A DNA stretch of 64,000 nt from Phocaeicola faecalis. GTDB taxonomy: Bacteria; Bacteroidota; Bacteroidia; Bacteroidales; Bacteroidaceae. Of the stretch, positions 47,922-58,314 are shown piece by piece (position 1 is the stretch's first letter; every line of letters begins with the position of its first letter). The position numbers and the translations under genes were made by a program. Under the pieces are notes generated by a model that saw only the letters and a list, made by a program, of their open reading frames with translations, was not told where the DNA came from and made no database searches. Location: positions 95,840-159,839 of the forward strand of contig NZ_JADNRM010000002.1 in the NCBI RefSeq assembly GCF_021730445.1. The letters are read 5' to 3'.

Positions 47922-48000
47922 TTATATATATTCAGAATTGCTTCCATTGTGAAGACAAGATGAAGCTACAGCATACCAAAGCATGAAGTTTTTTACACTC

Positions 48001-48056
48001 AACTATAAAAATGCCTCTATGGTATGACGGATTTATAGTTTTTCTGAGTATCTTTG
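48001..48056 (+). promoter_or_regulatory. guaA promoter with upstream inverted repeat
   Basis: TATCTTTG (48049-48056) is the -7 box, 31 bases before the guaA start. Just upstream AACTATAAA (48001-48009) and TTTATAGTT (48032-48040) form a 9-bp inverted repeat running into TTTTTC. Confidence 0.55.
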
Positions 48057-48087
48057 CGGCACGAAAACATTTACATATCATAATAAT

Positions 48088-49641
48088 ATGCAAGAAAAAA
48101 TCATTATTCTCGATTTCGGTTCACAGACCACACAGCTTATCGGCCGCCGTGTCCGCGAACTGAATATGTATTGCGAGATTGTGCCTTACAACAAGTTTCC
48201 ACATGATGACCCATCGGTTATCGGTGTCATCCTGTCGGGAAGCCCTTTCTCTGTTTACGATGAAAGTGCATTCAAGGTTGATTTAAGCAATATTCGTGGG
48301 AAATACCCTATTTTGGGCATCTGCTATGGCGCACAGTTTATGGCATACACCAATGGCGGAAAAGTAGAACCGGCCGGCACACGTGAATACGGACGCGCCC
48401 ATCTCTCTACTTTCGAACATGAGAACCCCTTACTGAAAGGCATCCGCGAACAGTCTCAAGTATGGATGAGCCACGGAGATACAATCACTGCCATCCCTGA
48501 TAACTTCAAAATTATCGCTTCAACAGATAAAGTCGCTATCGCCGCTTATCAGGCAGAAGGAGAAAAAGTATGGGGCGTACAGTTCCATCCGGAAGTATTC
48601 CACAGTGAAGACGGTACCCAATTACTGAAAAACTTCGTAGTAGATATCTGCGGTGGCAAGCAAGACTGGAGTGCAAGTTCATTTGTTGATACCACAGTGG
48701 CAGCCTTGAAAGAACAAGTAGGTAACGACCGCGTTATTCTCGGTCTAAGCGGAGGTGTGGATTCATCTGTTGCAGCCGTGTTGTTGCACCGTGCCATTGG
48801 CAAGAACCTGACTTGTATCTTTGTTGACCACGGTTTGTTGCGCAAGAATGAATTCAAGAATGTGATGCATGATTACGAATGTCTGGGTCTGAACGTAATC
48901 GGCGTAGATGCCAGCGACAAGTTCTTTAAAGACTTGGAAGGCGTGACTGATCCCGAACAAAAGCGTAAGATTATTGGCCGTGACTTTGTAGAAGTATTCA
49001 ATGCCGAAGCACATAAAATAACCGATGCCAAATGGTTGGCACAAGGTACTATCTACCCTGACCGCATCGAAAGTCTGAACATCACCGGAAAGACTATCAA
49101 AAGTCATCACAACGTAGGTGGTCTGCCCGAAGAAATGCATCTTAGCCTATGTGAGCCCTTGCAATGGCTTTTCAAAGATGAAGTACGCCGTGTAGGTCGT
49201 GAATTAGGCATACCCGAACATCTGATTACCCGTCATCCGTTCCCCGGTCCGGGCTTGGCTGTACGCATCTTAGGCGATATTACCCGCGAGAAGGTACGCA
49301 TTCTGCAGGATGCAGACGACATCTTTATTCAAGGCTTACGTGATTGGATGGTAAAAGATGCCGACGGTAATGATATTGCCCTCTATCACCAAGTGTGGCA
49401 GGCAGGTGTCATCCTGTTGCCGGTACAAAGTGTAGGCGTAATGGGCGATGAACGTACTTATGAACGTGCCGTGGCTCTGCGTGCTGTAACCAGTACCGAT
49501 GCCATGACTGCTGACTGGGCCCATCTTCCTTACGAGTTTATGGCTAAGGTTTCAAATGATATCATTAATAAGGTAAAAGGCGTTAACCGCGTTTGCTATG
49601 ATATCTCCTCCAAACCACCCGCCACAATTGAGTGGGAATAA
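48088..49641 (+). CDS. guaA: GMP synthase, glutamine-hydrolysing
   Basis: It aminates XMP to GMP. The glutaminase domain has [11 protein letters not shown] (nucleophile cysteine) and [16 protein letters not shown]. The ATP-pyrophosphatase P-loop is [17 protein letters not shown] near residue 220, and the dimerisation domain ends [14 protein letters not shown]. At 517 residues it is a full-length fused enzyme. Confidence 0.97.
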   Translation: MQEKIIILDFGSQTTQLIGRRVRELNMYCEIVPYNKFPHDDPSVIGVILSGSPFSVYDESAFKVDLSNIRGKYPILGICYGAQFMAYTNGGKVEPAGTREYGRAHLSTFEHENPLLKGIREQSQVWMSHGDTITAIPDNFKIIASTDKVAIAAYQAEGEKVWGVQFHPEVFHSEDGTQLLKNFVVDICGGKQDWSASSFVDTTVAALKEQVGNDRVILGLSGGVDSSVAAVLLHRAIGKNLTCIFVDHGLLRKNEFKNVMHDYECLGLNVIGVDASDKFFKDLEGVTDPEQKRKIIGRDFVEVFNAEAHKITDAKWLAQGTIYPDRIESLNITGKTIKSHHNVGGLPEEMHLSLCEPLQWLFKDEVRRVGRELGIPEHLITRHPFPGPGLAVRILGDITREKVRILQDADDIFIQGLRDWMVKDADGNDIALYHQVWQAGVILLPVQSVGVMGDERTYERAVALRAVTSTDAMTADWAHLPYEFMAKVSNDIINKVKGVNRVCYDISSKPPATIEWE

Positions 49642-49656
49642 TCTAAATAATATCCA

Positions 49657-49687
49657 CTGTAGGGCGGAAATTTTCTGCCCCCTACAG
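49657..49687 (+). terminator. Hairpin after guaA
   Basis: CTGTAGGG and CCCTACAG pair perfectly, with inner pairing of CGGAAA and TTTTCTG. There is no U-run. The CTGTAGGG arm resembles the core of the MITE-like elements. Termination is possible but unsure. Confidence 0.5.
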
Positions 49688-49713
49688 CGGATGATTAAAA
49701 TTTCTCAATAACC

Positions 49714-50541
49714 ATGGCAGACAACTATATAGAAAGACAGTTCGAACAATATCAAGCTAAAAAGGCCGCTTGGCAAAAGACACCCAAACATACTCCCAAG
49801 AAAGCGAACTCCAAAAGAGTCTTTGTAACCGGAGGAGCCAACGGCATCGGTAAGGCTATCGTAAAAGCATTCAGACAGGAAGGTTGTCCGGTAGCGTTTT
49901 GCGACAAAGATGAAACATCGGGACTGCAAACTGCCAAAGAAACAGGAGCTGCATTCTATCCTGTAGACATACAAAATAGAGAAGCACTGGAAAGTTGTAT
50001 GCTAGCACTCATAGAAAGGTGGGGAGATATAGACATCTTAATCAATAATGCCGGAGTAAGCCTGTTTTCTGACCTCACCGAAACAAGTGTAGAAGACTTT
50101 GACCGAATCTTATCCATCAATCTCCGACCGGTGTTTATAACCTCAAGACTTCTTGCCATCCACCGCAAAGCTCAAGACTCTCCGCAGCATTATGGCAGAA
50201 TCATTAATATTTGTTCCACGCGCCATTTAATGAGTGAACCGGGAAGTGAAGGTTATGCTGCCTCAAAGGGAGGAATCTATTCGCTCACCCACGCACTTGC
50301 CTTATCGCTTGCCAATCAGCATATCACTGTCAACTCTATCTCACCGGGATGGATACAGACACAAGAGTATGGGCTTCTCCGCCCCGAGGACCACGCACAG
50401 CATCCCTCCGGTCGGGTGGGAAAACCGGAAGATATTGCCCGAATGTGCTTGTTTCTTTGTCAAGAAGAAAATGATTTTATCAATGGCGAAAACATAACGA
50501 TTGATGGTGGAATGACTAAAAAGATGATTTATATAGAATAA
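49714..50541 (+). CDS. Short-chain dehydrogenase/reductase
   Basis: The 275-residue protein has a polar N-terminal extension of ~34 residues (MADNYIERQFEQYQAKKAAW). The Rossmann motif VFVTGGANGIGKAI, LINNAGVSLF and the catalytic SEGYAASKGGIYSL (YxxxK) follow, with SPGWIQT after it. It is an NAD(P)-dependent oxidoreductase of unknown substrate. It lies 72 bases after guaA behind a hairpin and may be read through from it. Confidence 0.88.
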   Translation: MADNYIERQFEQYQAKKAAWQKTPKHTPKKANSKRVFVTGGANGIGKAIVKAFRQEGCPVAFCDKDETSGLQTAKETGAAFYPVDIQNREALESCMLALIERWGDIDILINNAGVSLFSDLTETSVEDFDRILSINLRPVFITSRLLAIHRKAQDSPQHYGRIINICSTRHLMSEPGSEGYAASKGGIYSLTHALALSLANQHITVNSISPGWIQTQEYGLLRPEDHAQHPSGRVGKPEDIARMCLFLCQEENDFINGENITIDGGMTKKMIYIE

Positions 50542-50633
50542 ATCACCTCCACCTTTATCTGTATATTTCCCTTTCTGTTTCTATTTTTTCCGGCTTCAGC
50601 ATCTTCTTTCCTATTTAGTACCCACACACTTCT

Positions 50634-50641
50634 TACTTTTG
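50634..50641 (+). promoter_or_regulatory. -7 box of the RND efflux operon
   Basis: TACTTTTG lies 22 bases before the adaptor gene start; a degenerate TTTA is near -33. Confidence 0.55.
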
Positions 50642-50663
50642 TCGCAAACTTAAAAGACAAAAT

Positions 50664-51713
50664 ATGAAGATAAACGTACATTCTATGCTATTACTAAGCC
50701 TCGCCGCACTACTTTCTTCCTGTGCCGCCGAAGGTAATGAAAAGAAACAAGACTTTATTGTAAAGACCGCACAAGCTGTCCCCGTTTCACATCAGGACGA
50801 CAAAGAGTTCTCCTTTATCGCCCAACCTTTCCGCACTTCCGAGTTATCCTTCCGGGTGGGCGGCCCCATTGACCGTTTTGATGTATATGCCGGTAACCGA
50901 TACAAACAAGGCAACATCATAGCCGAAATAGACCCGCGCGATTTCCGCATCCGCAAAGAACGTGCCGAGGCAGTCTACCATCAGGCAAAGGCAGAATTCG
51001 AACGTATACAAAAGTTATATGATAAGGGCAACATCTCGGCAAGTTCCTACGAAAAGGCGAAGGCGGACTATACCACCGCCAAAACAGCTTTCGATACCGC
51101 CTCATACGAACTGGAGGATACACGCCTTATCGCTCCGTTCAATGGTTATGTAGGTGAGGTATATATAGAGAAATTTCAGGATGTAAAAGCAACCCAACCC
51201 GTCATTTCTTTTATTGATATTGACCAACTTAAACTGGAAATCTATGTCACTCAGGATATTGCCTATGCAGCGCAGGCACTGGATACGATACAAGTACGAT
51301 TCGATGCACAACCCGATAAAGTATATAAAGCACAGATAGCGGAAGTTTCCAAAGGAACCACCCGCAACAACCTCTCTTATCTGTTGACCGCTTTACTTCC
51401 TAACAAAGAAGGAAAATTACTGGCAGGCATGTCCGGCAAAGCCATGCTGAACCGCTCCTCTATAACAACAGATGCCTCCAAAGGGGTGGCTGTCCCTCAA
51501 ACGGCTCTTTGCCATCGTCCCACGGAAGGTGACTATCTATGGGTAGTCGATACAAATACCCAAGAGGTAAACCGAAGAAAAGTAAAGAAAGGAGATTTGT
51601 TACCGGATGGTTATGTGACCATCACCGAAGGTTTACATCCCGATGAAACCGTAGCGACCAGCGGACTCCGCTTCCTGTCGGACGGAATGAAAATCAACGC
51701 AACCGAACTGTAA
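50664..51713 (+). CDS. RND efflux periplasmic adaptor (membrane fusion protein)
   Basis: The 349-residue protein is a lipoprotein (LLSLAALLSSCAAEGN). FRVGGPIDRFDVYAGNRYKQGNIIAEIDPRDF is the first lipoyl half, residues ~90-140 the helical hairpin, and LIAPFNGYVGEVYIEKFQDV the second lipoyl half, with beta-barrel and membrane-proximal domains after. It links the RND pump and the TolC-type channel encoded downstream. Confidence 0.93.
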   Translation: MKINVHSMLLLSLAALLSSCAAEGNEKKQDFIVKTAQAVPVSHQDDKEFSFIAQPFRTSELSFRVGGPIDRFDVYAGNRYKQGNIIAEIDPRDFRIRKERAEAVYHQAKAEFERIQKLYDKGNISASSYEKAKADYTTAKTAFDTASYELEDTRLIAPFNGYVGEVYIEKFQDVKATQPVISFIDIDQLKLEIYVTQDIAYAAQALDTIQVRFDAQPDKVYKAQIAEVSKGTTRNNLSYLLTALLPNKEGKLLAGMSGKAMLNRSSITTDASKGVAVPQTALCHRPTEGDYLWVVDTNTQEVNRRKVKKGDLLPDGYVTITEGLHPDETVATSGLRFLSDGMKINATEL

Positions 51714-51761
51714 TGCCCCTACGGTCAACAAAAACGTAATAAGACAAAGAAAAAAACAAAT

Positions 51762-54700
51762 ATGAAATTAGTAAAATACTTTCTACAAAAAAAGTCAGTC
51801 ACCCTCTTGTTATTGGTCCTGATACTGGCCGGCGGTCTGTTCTCCTACATCAAAATGGGAAAACTGGAAGACGCCCCCTTTACCATCAAACAGGCACTCG
51901 TACTGACTCCTTACCCCGGAGCATCGCCCTCCGAAGTACAATCTCAGGTAACCGATATTCTGGAAGAATCCATCCAGTCTCTTGGTGAGCTCTATTATCT
52001 GAAAACAGAGAACCGGGCCGGACTCTCCAAAATCACCGTATATGTGAAAAAGGAAACCCGTGCAGACGAAATGCAACAACTCTGGGACAAACTACGCCGC
52101 AAAGTGAACGATGTACAAGGCAAACTTCCCACCGGAGCAGGTCCATCGGTCGTCAATGATGACTTTGGGGATGTATTGGGTGTTTTTTATGGCCTCACCG
52201 GAAACGGTCATACCTATAGGGAACTGGAAGACGAGGCTAAAATCATCAAGAATGAGCTCCTGAAAGTAAAGGATGTAGCCAAAGTGGAAATCTACGGAGT
52301 ACAGACACCCACTATCGACGTATCTGTCAGCCCGTCCGTCATGACACAAAGTGGAATCACCACCTCTGATATAGCCCGAGCATTCGAAGCACAGAACAAA
52401 GTAGTGGATGCGGGAGGAATTGATGCCGGGCAAAACCGGCTGCGCATCGAGTCTACCGGAAATTTCTATTCATTGGATGATATCAGAGACCTGACTATCG
52501 TTTCACGCTCAGGCGAACATTTCCGCCTCGCCGATATAGCACGGATAGAAGAAAGTTATCAGACACCTGCCAGCAACCTGATGCGCATTGACGGCAATCC
52601 GGCCATAGGCATTGCCATCTCTACCGTCCCTACCGGAAACGTAGTGGATATGGCGGAAGCCGTGAAAAACCGGATTGACGAATTATCGCAATCCATGCCC
52701 CAAGGATATGAACTGACCTCCATCTATGACCAAGGATATGAATCAGACGTTGCCAATCAAGGCTTTATCTTGAACCTCATCATTTCCGTTCTAACCGTTA
52801 TAGCCATTCTATTATTTTTCATCGGATTCAAGAATGGTACTTTGATTGGTAGCGGACTGATTTTTTCCATCTTCGCCACACTCATTGTCATGATGGCTTG
52901 CGGCATCGCACTTCAACGAATGTCATTAGCCGCCATCATTATCGCCATGGGAATGTTGGTAGACAATGCTATCGTGGTTTCAGACTCAGCCTTAATCAAC
53001 ATGGAGCGCGGAATGCGGAAGCGTGTAGCTATCATGCGTGCCTGCTCTGCTACCGCTTTGCCCTTGTTGGCGGCAACAGTCATCGCTATTCTTACCTTCC
53101 TCCCTATCTATTATTCACCACATATCACAGGTGAATTGCTATCTTCATTGGTTGTGGTCATTGGAGTATCACTGATGTTCAGCTGGGTGTTCGCACTGAC
53201 GCAGACCCCTTTCTTTATACAGGAGTTTGTCCGTCGTCCGCGTCCCGAGGAACTGAAATCGGCTTTATTCGACGGGAAATACTATAATCGTTTCCGGAAT
53301 GCCCTGCACTGGGTACTCCGCCATCGGTCGGTCACTATCGGTTCACTGGTAGTTATGCTGATACTCTCTGCCTGGAGTTTCAAATTTATCCCCAAAGTGT
53401 TTGTACCTGCGCTAGACAAACAATACTTTACCGTAGATATGTGGTTGCCCGAAGGAACGAACATCAACGAAACAGACCGTATGGCAAGTAACTTGGCGGA
53501 CTATATTCGCGGACACGAAGAAACGGAAATGGTTTCTACCTACATAGGCCGCACTCCGCCTCGTTACTATCTGTCTAATGTAGCTTTCGGTCCTCAGTCC
53601 AACTATGCACAGATATTGGTGAAGTGCAAGACCCCGAAAGAGTCCAGGCAACTGCACGCGTTGCTGCAAGACTCCATCCGTCAGAAGTATCCCGAGCCAC
53701 TGATAAAAGTGAACAAGTTCGAACTTAGCCCTTTGACGGAAGCCGTCATCGAGGCCCGTTTCCTAGGACCGGACCCTGCCGTACTGGATTCACTGGCAGG
53801 AAAAGCCATAGAAATCATGCGGCGCAATCCCAAAGTAGCGGATGCCCGTAACGAATGGGGAAATATGGCCCTGATGATTCGCCCCGTCTACGACCCGGTA
53901 AAAGCCGGTGCGCTAGGCATTACCAAAGCGCAAATGATGCAATCTGTCAAGTCTATCAGTGACGGGACTCCCATAGGAATTTATCGGGATAACGAAAAGA
54001 AAGTACCCGTATTACTGAAATCGGAAGGAGTCCATATTACGGACGCCCAGTCTTTAGGTGATTTCTCTGTTTGGAACGGAGAACATTCAGCACCTCTGTC
54101 GCAAGTGACGGAAAAGATTGAAACCACTTGGGAGTTTCCACAGATACGTACCTATAACCGCCAGTTGTCCATGGCCGCCATGTGCGGAGTAAAACCGGGA
54201 CACACCATGGCCGAAGTACATGGAGAAATACGGAAAGAAATAGAAGCCATAGAATTGCCAGAAGGGTATACCTTCTTTTGGGACGCCCAATACAAAGACC
54301 AAGGTGAAGCAATGCAGGCCATTGCCAAATTCTTTCCTTTGGCTTTCTTGATGCTGGTCGTGATTTTGGTAGCCTTATTCGGCAATTTCCGTCAACCGGT
54401 CATTATCCTATGTGTGCTTCCGCTCTCCCTTATCGGGGTAGCTGTAGGTATGCTGCTCACCGGGTTTGATTTCGGATTCTTCCCCATCGCCGGATGGTTG
54501 GGGCTGCTGGGTATGATTATCAAGAATGTCATCGTACTGTTGGATGAAATAAATATACAGCGCAGGAACGGTGTCACTCCTTATACAGCCGTCATAGAGG
54601 CCACCGTATCCAGAACACGTCCTGTACTGATGGCAGCTACCACTACGATTCTGGGAATGGTTCCTCTGTTATTCGATATAGCGTTTGGAGGAATGGCAGC

Positions 54701-54788
54701 CACTATCATCTTCGGGCTGACATTCGCTACGTTATTGACATTATTTGTAACACCGGCACTGTATGCCATATTTTATAAGATTAAGTAA
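51762..54788 (+). CDS. RND family efflux pump permease
   Basis: The 1008-residue inner-membrane pump has twelve transmembrane segments in the usual 1+5 / 1+5 arrangement with two large periplasmic loops. MGMLVDNAIVVSDSALINMERG near residue 400 holds the paired acidic residue(s) of the proton relay, and IKNVIVLLDEINIQRRNG is the equivalent block in the second half. The N-terminus MKLVKYFLQKKSVTLLLLVLI is typical. Substrate unknown; the sequence looks like the HAE1-like group. It is coupled with adaptor and TolC genes. Confidence 0.94.
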   Translation: MKLVKYFLQKKSVTLLLLVLILAGGLFSYIKMGKLEDAPFTIKQALVLTPYPGASPSEVQSQVTDILEESIQSLGELYYLKTENRAGLSKITVYVKKETRADEMQQLWDKLRRKVNDVQGKLPTGAGPSVVNDDFGDVLGVFYGLTGNGHTYRELEDEAKIIKNELLKVKDVAKVEIYGVQTPTIDVSVSPSVMTQSGITTSDIARAFEAQNKVVDAGGIDAGQNRLRIESTGNFYSLDDIRDLTIVSRSGEHFRLADIARIEESYQTPASNLMRIDGNPAIGIAISTVPTGNVVDMAEAVKNRIDELSQSMPQGYELTSIYDQGYESDVANQGFILNLIISVLTVIAILLFFIGFKNGTLIGSGLIFSIFATLIVMMACGIALQRMSLAAIIIAMGMLVDNAIVVSDSALINMERGMRKRVAIMRACSATALPLLAATVIAILTFLPIYYSPHITGELLSSLVVVIGVSLMFSWVFALTQTPFFIQEFVRRPRPEELKSALFDGKYYNRFRNALHWVLRHRSVTIGSLVVMLILSAWSFKFIPKVFVPALDKQYFTVDMWLPEGTNINETDRMASNLADYIRGHEETEMVSTYIGRTPPRYYLSNVAFGPQSNYAQILVKCKTPKESRQLHALLQDSIRQKYPEPLIKVNKFELSPLTEAVIEARFLGPDPAVLDSLAGKAIEIMRRNPKVADARNEWGNMALMIRPVYDPVKAGALGITKAQMMQSVKSISDGTPIGIYRDNEKKVPVLLKSEGVHITDAQSLGDFSVWNGEHSAPLSQVTEKIETTWEFPQIRTYNRQLSMAAMCGVKPGHTMAEVHGEIRKEIEAIELPEGYTFFWDAQYKDQGEAMQAIAKFFPLAFLMLVVILVALFGNFRQPVIILCVLPLSLIGVAVGMLLTGFDFGFFPIAGWLGLLGMIIKNVIVLLDEINIQRRNGVTPYTAVIEATVSRTRPVLMAATTTILGMVPLLFDIAFGGMAATIIFGLTFATLLTLFVTPALYAIFYKIK

Positions 54789-54820
54789 TCGTACTATCAC
54801 CCTCAAAATAGATATAGCTC

Positions 54821-56110
54821 ATGAAAAAAATTAATATACTGTTTATCTTTATTTTTAGTGTTCCGTCCGCTACTTTCGCCCAACAAAGTGATTTATTGGA
54901 AAAGTACAGGTCAATGGCTGTAGAATACAACCATGACCTGAAGGCGGCGGATAAACATATCTCGGCCAGTATCGAACTGGAGAAAGCTGCCCAGAAGGAC
55001 TTGCGTCCCAAACTATCGGGTGACGCCAACTTTCAATATACCAGCAATCCCATCCAGCTCACTCTGAACCTGCCCAGTATGCAGAATCCGTTGACCTTCG
55101 AAGGCAAGGATATGAAATACGGCGCCTCTTTCAGCCTATTGCAACCGGTCTATACAGGCGGCCGTCTACTGGAAACCATCCGAATGGCAAAGCATCAACA
55201 TAGTCTGGCAGCACATCAGGCGGAATATTTCCGTTCCGCCGTGTGCTACCAAACCGATATGCAATACTGGAACACCGTAGCCCGTGCCGAACTTCTGCAG
55301 GTAGCCACCGACTATCGGAACTCCATCGCCTCACTCACTCAAACCATCCGTGAACGGGTGGAGGTAGGCTTGGTGGACCCACAAGACCTGCTCATGGCAG
55401 AGGTAAAGCTAAACGAAGCCGAATACCAATTGCTTCAGGCAAAAAGCAATCTTGAAACCGGAAGAATGGCGTTCAACTCGCTGATTGGGCTGGAACTAAA
55501 TGAACCGACGGAAGTGGAAGACACTATTCCTTCCATCGTCATGAATGAACAGTTATGGAGTTTGAACGGCTCCAACCGGCCGGAATTAAAAATGGCATAC
55601 GACCAAATCAACATAGCCGAAAGTTCAAAGAAACTGACAGACTCCAAATATAAGCCGCAACTTTATGTCGGCATAGAGGGAAGTTACTCCTCACCCGGAT
55701 ATAACTTCAAATCCGACCTTGACCCCAATTATGCTGTTTATGCCAAACTGTCGGTTCCTATTTTCGAATGGGGAAAACGGCGCAATGAGAAACGGGCGTC
55801 TTCTTTCCAAGTCGGTGCGGCTACCGATAACCTTCATCAAGTAAGTGACCATGTGAACCTTGAGGTCCAGACCGCCCGCGTTTCGTTATCCCAAGCAATG
55901 GAACAAGTACAACTGACCGGAAACTCACTGGACAAAGCCCGCGAAAACGAACGCATGGCATTGGAAAGATATGCGGAAGGAAAAGTGTCAGTAGTGGAGG
56001 TGATAGAGGCACAGAACTACCGGCAGGCCTCACAAACCAATTATGTGCAAGCCAAAGTATCCGCACAAGGATATTATTCCGCACTGCTGAAAGCATTGAA
56101 TAAATACTAG
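54821..56110 (+). CDS. TolC family outer-membrane channel of the RND pump
   Basis: The 429-residue protein has a signal peptide (ILFIFIFSVPSATFAQ) and two homologous halves of long helices and strands (LEKYRSMAVEYNHDLKAADKH; RMALERYAEGKVSVVEVIEAQ). It lies 32 bases after the pump gene and completes the tripartite system. It is shorter than the TolC-type protein at 30476-31948. Confidence 0.92.
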   Translation: MKKINILFIFIFSVPSATFAQQSDLLEKYRSMAVEYNHDLKAADKHISASIELEKAAQKDLRPKLSGDANFQYTSNPIQLTLNLPSMQNPLTFEGKDMKYGASFSLLQPVYTGGRLLETIRMAKHQHSLAAHQAEYFRSAVCYQTDMQYWNTVARAELLQVATDYRNSIASLTQTIRERVEVGLVDPQDLLMAEVKLNEAEYQLLQAKSNLETGRMAFNSLIGLELNEPTEVEDTIPSIVMNEQLWSLNGSNRPELKMAYDQINIAESSKKLTDSKYKPQLYVGIEGSYSSPGYNFKSDLDPNYAVYAKLSVPIFEWGKRRNEKRASSFQVGAATDNLHQVSDHVNLEVQTARVSLSQAMEQVQLTGNSLDKARENERMALERYAEGKVSVVEVIEAQNYRQASQTNYVQAKVSAQGYYSALLKALNKY

Positions 56111-56131
56111 AAAGTGATTATTATTCTACTC

Positions 56132-56607
56132 TTTGGCGGAATTAAATTGATAAAAGATTTATGTATAAAGAGTCGTGCATATTGTTGATATTTAGTAAAT
56201 TAAAGGTGACCAAACTTTTAATAGACAAATATCGTATGCACAACTTATATACAATATTCGCAAAATCCTGAACATATGCAAGCAAGTAGCCGGCAATTAT
56301 AAGTGACCAAGTACAATTGGATCTGTTTGAAACAGCCAATATCAAATTAGAGGTACTATACAGGTGTAACCAGAAAAAATGGAAGCCGACATTTCCGGCT
56401 TTTGCCAAAGCGAGAAAAAGAATCGAAACCATATCCTCGCAATTGTGTGACCAGTTTATGATTATGAGGAATTATGCAAAAAATACAGACGGATTGTTTG
56501 CCCGGATTGTCGGGAAGATTAGCGCACTTACAATCCTGCAATATATTAACTATAAAAATGAGAGACCCATTGGCTGAGTTAAATATGCACTAATTTAATT
56601 CCACAAA
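56132..56607 (+). mobile_element. IS982-family remnant, internally deleted
   Basis: The ends TTTGGCGGAATTAAATT (56132-56148) and AATTTAATTCCACAAA (56592-56607) are imperfect inverted repeats. Between them lie the transposase start (DKYRMHNLYTIFAK at 56221, then shifted by a lost A), an internal deletion, and the transposase C-terminus (LDLFETANIKLEVLYRCNQK, LCDQFMIMRNYAKNTDGLFA, ALTILQYINYKNERPIG). The element cannot encode a working transposase. Its 5' end recurs at 63893. Confidence 0.85.
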
Positions 56608-56697
56608 CTGGTTTATTATATATATATCAAACAGTTCCATGATATCAAGCTTCCTAAAGTATGTATTGTCCATCTACTTCCAATAGCTAGCATAAAA

Positions 56698-57010
56698 ATG
56701 ACCGTAACAGCCAACAAAGTCGCCAATTTCCTTGATTGACTATCTTTCCGCATCAGGAAGAAAACATTTGTGACTCTTAACAACGCAAGCATCCACCGTG
56801 GAAAACTGTATACCGAACTCAGACCCATATGGGAGAAGCGGGAACTTTTTCTCTTCTTCCTGTCTACGCATAGTCTACATTTGAATATTGCCGAAACTTT
56901 GTGGAGAAAGCCAAAGGGCAAATGGCTTGCAGATTATCTTTCCACTGATTTCCTGCTCTATGCTACTAACAGGGCGTTGGCGGCTGTCGGTTCTGAATTC
57001 TGTACCAATT
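56698..57010 (+). pseudogene. IS630-family transposase remnant
   Basis: Only the C-terminal part of the DDE domain remains: LSFRIRKKTFVTLNNASIHRGKL, WEKRELFLFFLSTHSLHLNIAETLWRKPKGKW and YATNRALAAVG, which I recognise from IS630 transposases. An in-frame TGA interrupts it near 56737, and the N-terminal two thirds are missing. The normal acidic D in the VLDNA motif reads N here. Confidence 0.82.
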
Positions 57011-57055
57011 TTATCCATACGGTTTGGTATAAATTAATTTTTACAACTTACTTAT

Positions 57056-57949
57056 CTACTTTAATGCATAACAAAATACAATATCTTTTTCTTTAGCCCC
57101 TTGATAAAGGGCATAAATTTGTTTTTCCCCACAAACTATATCAGAATAATGAAAAATTATTTCACTGTCTTTGTCTTTCCGATACAAATCATATTGATTA
57201 TTTGAATCTCCTATTATAGTCTTTAATCGAATATTATGAGTAGATAACTCGTAAATTTCTAAACAATTGATATATCGATAAGCAGCAACTAAAGAATTTG
57301 TTGAAGCCGCAATTTTGCATTCATAAGGTCCTGAATATTCTTCCTCTTTTGGTTTTAGAGGAAAGTCTATATAATCCACAACTTTTTCTGCTTTTAAATT
57401 TAATAGTTTTACGGCTATTTCTTTAGGTACAAAACTTATACCAATGAACAAACTATCATTATACTGAATCAAACGAATATATGCTTTAGGTATTCCTCTT
57501 TGTTTATTCTATAAGGGGAAATGAAAAGTTTTATTCAGCGATAATGAATCAGATCTGAAATGATAAATCTCTAATTTATTCAGACTATTTGAATAAATTT
57601 CCACCTTGTATGGATCTTTCATTTCACACAATGATGGAACAATAAATTCTTTAGGAGCATTACCTATATATCCATCTTGTATACAGGAACTTTGCGAAAG
57701 ATTGTAAATAGTTAAAAATGGACTTACTCTACTATTTAAAACATATAGTTTATTGTCATTTAGATACCATCATTCAGGATAAAACAGAAATGGTAATTCT
57801 ATAGAAACAATATGGATTAGTATATTTTTCAAATCCATCTTTGTTTTCTTTACACAATAATATTTTTCTGTAGTTTGCTGGCAACTACAAAAAAACATCG
57901 CACATAATAATACATGCAATGCTTTTAAAACTGTATATTTATTTACCAC
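57056..57949 (-). pseudogene. Broken beta-propeller lipoprotein (BF3164-like), cassette copy 1
   Basis: One frame runs from a probable GTG start (VNKYTVLKALHVLLCAMFFCSCQQ, a lipoprotein signal) to the stop at 57056. It is cut by an in-frame TGA near 57770 and an in-frame TAG near 57510. The segments between and after the stops (IYNLSQSSCIQDGYIGNAPKEF; EKVVDYIDFPLKP; AAYRYINCLEIYEL) keep the character of six-bladed propeller lipoproteins. The start overlaps the end of the broken NVEALA gene. The intact counterpart is at 62002-63102. Confidence 0.75.
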
Positions 57950-58184
57950 CTTTTGCAATCTTCTTTCCCTTTGCCTATTTTTTCTTGATAGCAGCAATCG
58001 TATATGCGTTCATCCCCTTCAAGTATTCTACGATACCCATTTGCATTATCACATTTATTCGTTTCATCCATTGCTAACGCTGCCACATTAGCCAAAGCAA
58101 GTTCTGACAATTCGGTTTCCTGCTGTGATGTGTACACGCCATATCCTTCTGTTAAGGCAACAACCAGTGCCAGTGCTTTTTCAT
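57943..58184 (-). pseudogene. Broken NVEALA peptide gene, cassette copy 1
   Basis: The frame GYGVYTSQQETELSELALAN, VAALAMDETNKCDN and a Cys-rich end (YDCCYQEK, KEDCKRW) lacks a start in frame. The ATG at 58184 reads ATGAAAAAGCAC; restoring one A gives MKKALALVVALTEGYGVYTS, a proper signal segment. A single-base loss in an A-run has therefore separated start and body. Confidence 0.8.
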
Positions 58185-58314
58185 TACTTGTTTCATAATA
58201 TTATTATTTAATGGTTCTGCTTGCAAATGCAAAAAAATAAAGTAACAAACAAAGCAAAAATGTGTTTTTCATCTTTGACCTTCAGGAATTTATCCGGAAC
58301 GGCATGCATCCGAT

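Noticed and set aside
56616..56921. 101-codon minus-strand frame with hydrophobic segments
   Set aside because: It is antisense to the IS630 transposase remnant and has no independent support.
57510..57775. Stop-codon recoding (for example selenocysteine at TGA) in the propeller lipoprotein
   Set aside because: Two different stops, TGA and TAG, interrupt the frame, no insertion element is seen, and the adjacent NVEALA gene is also broken. Decay is simpler.
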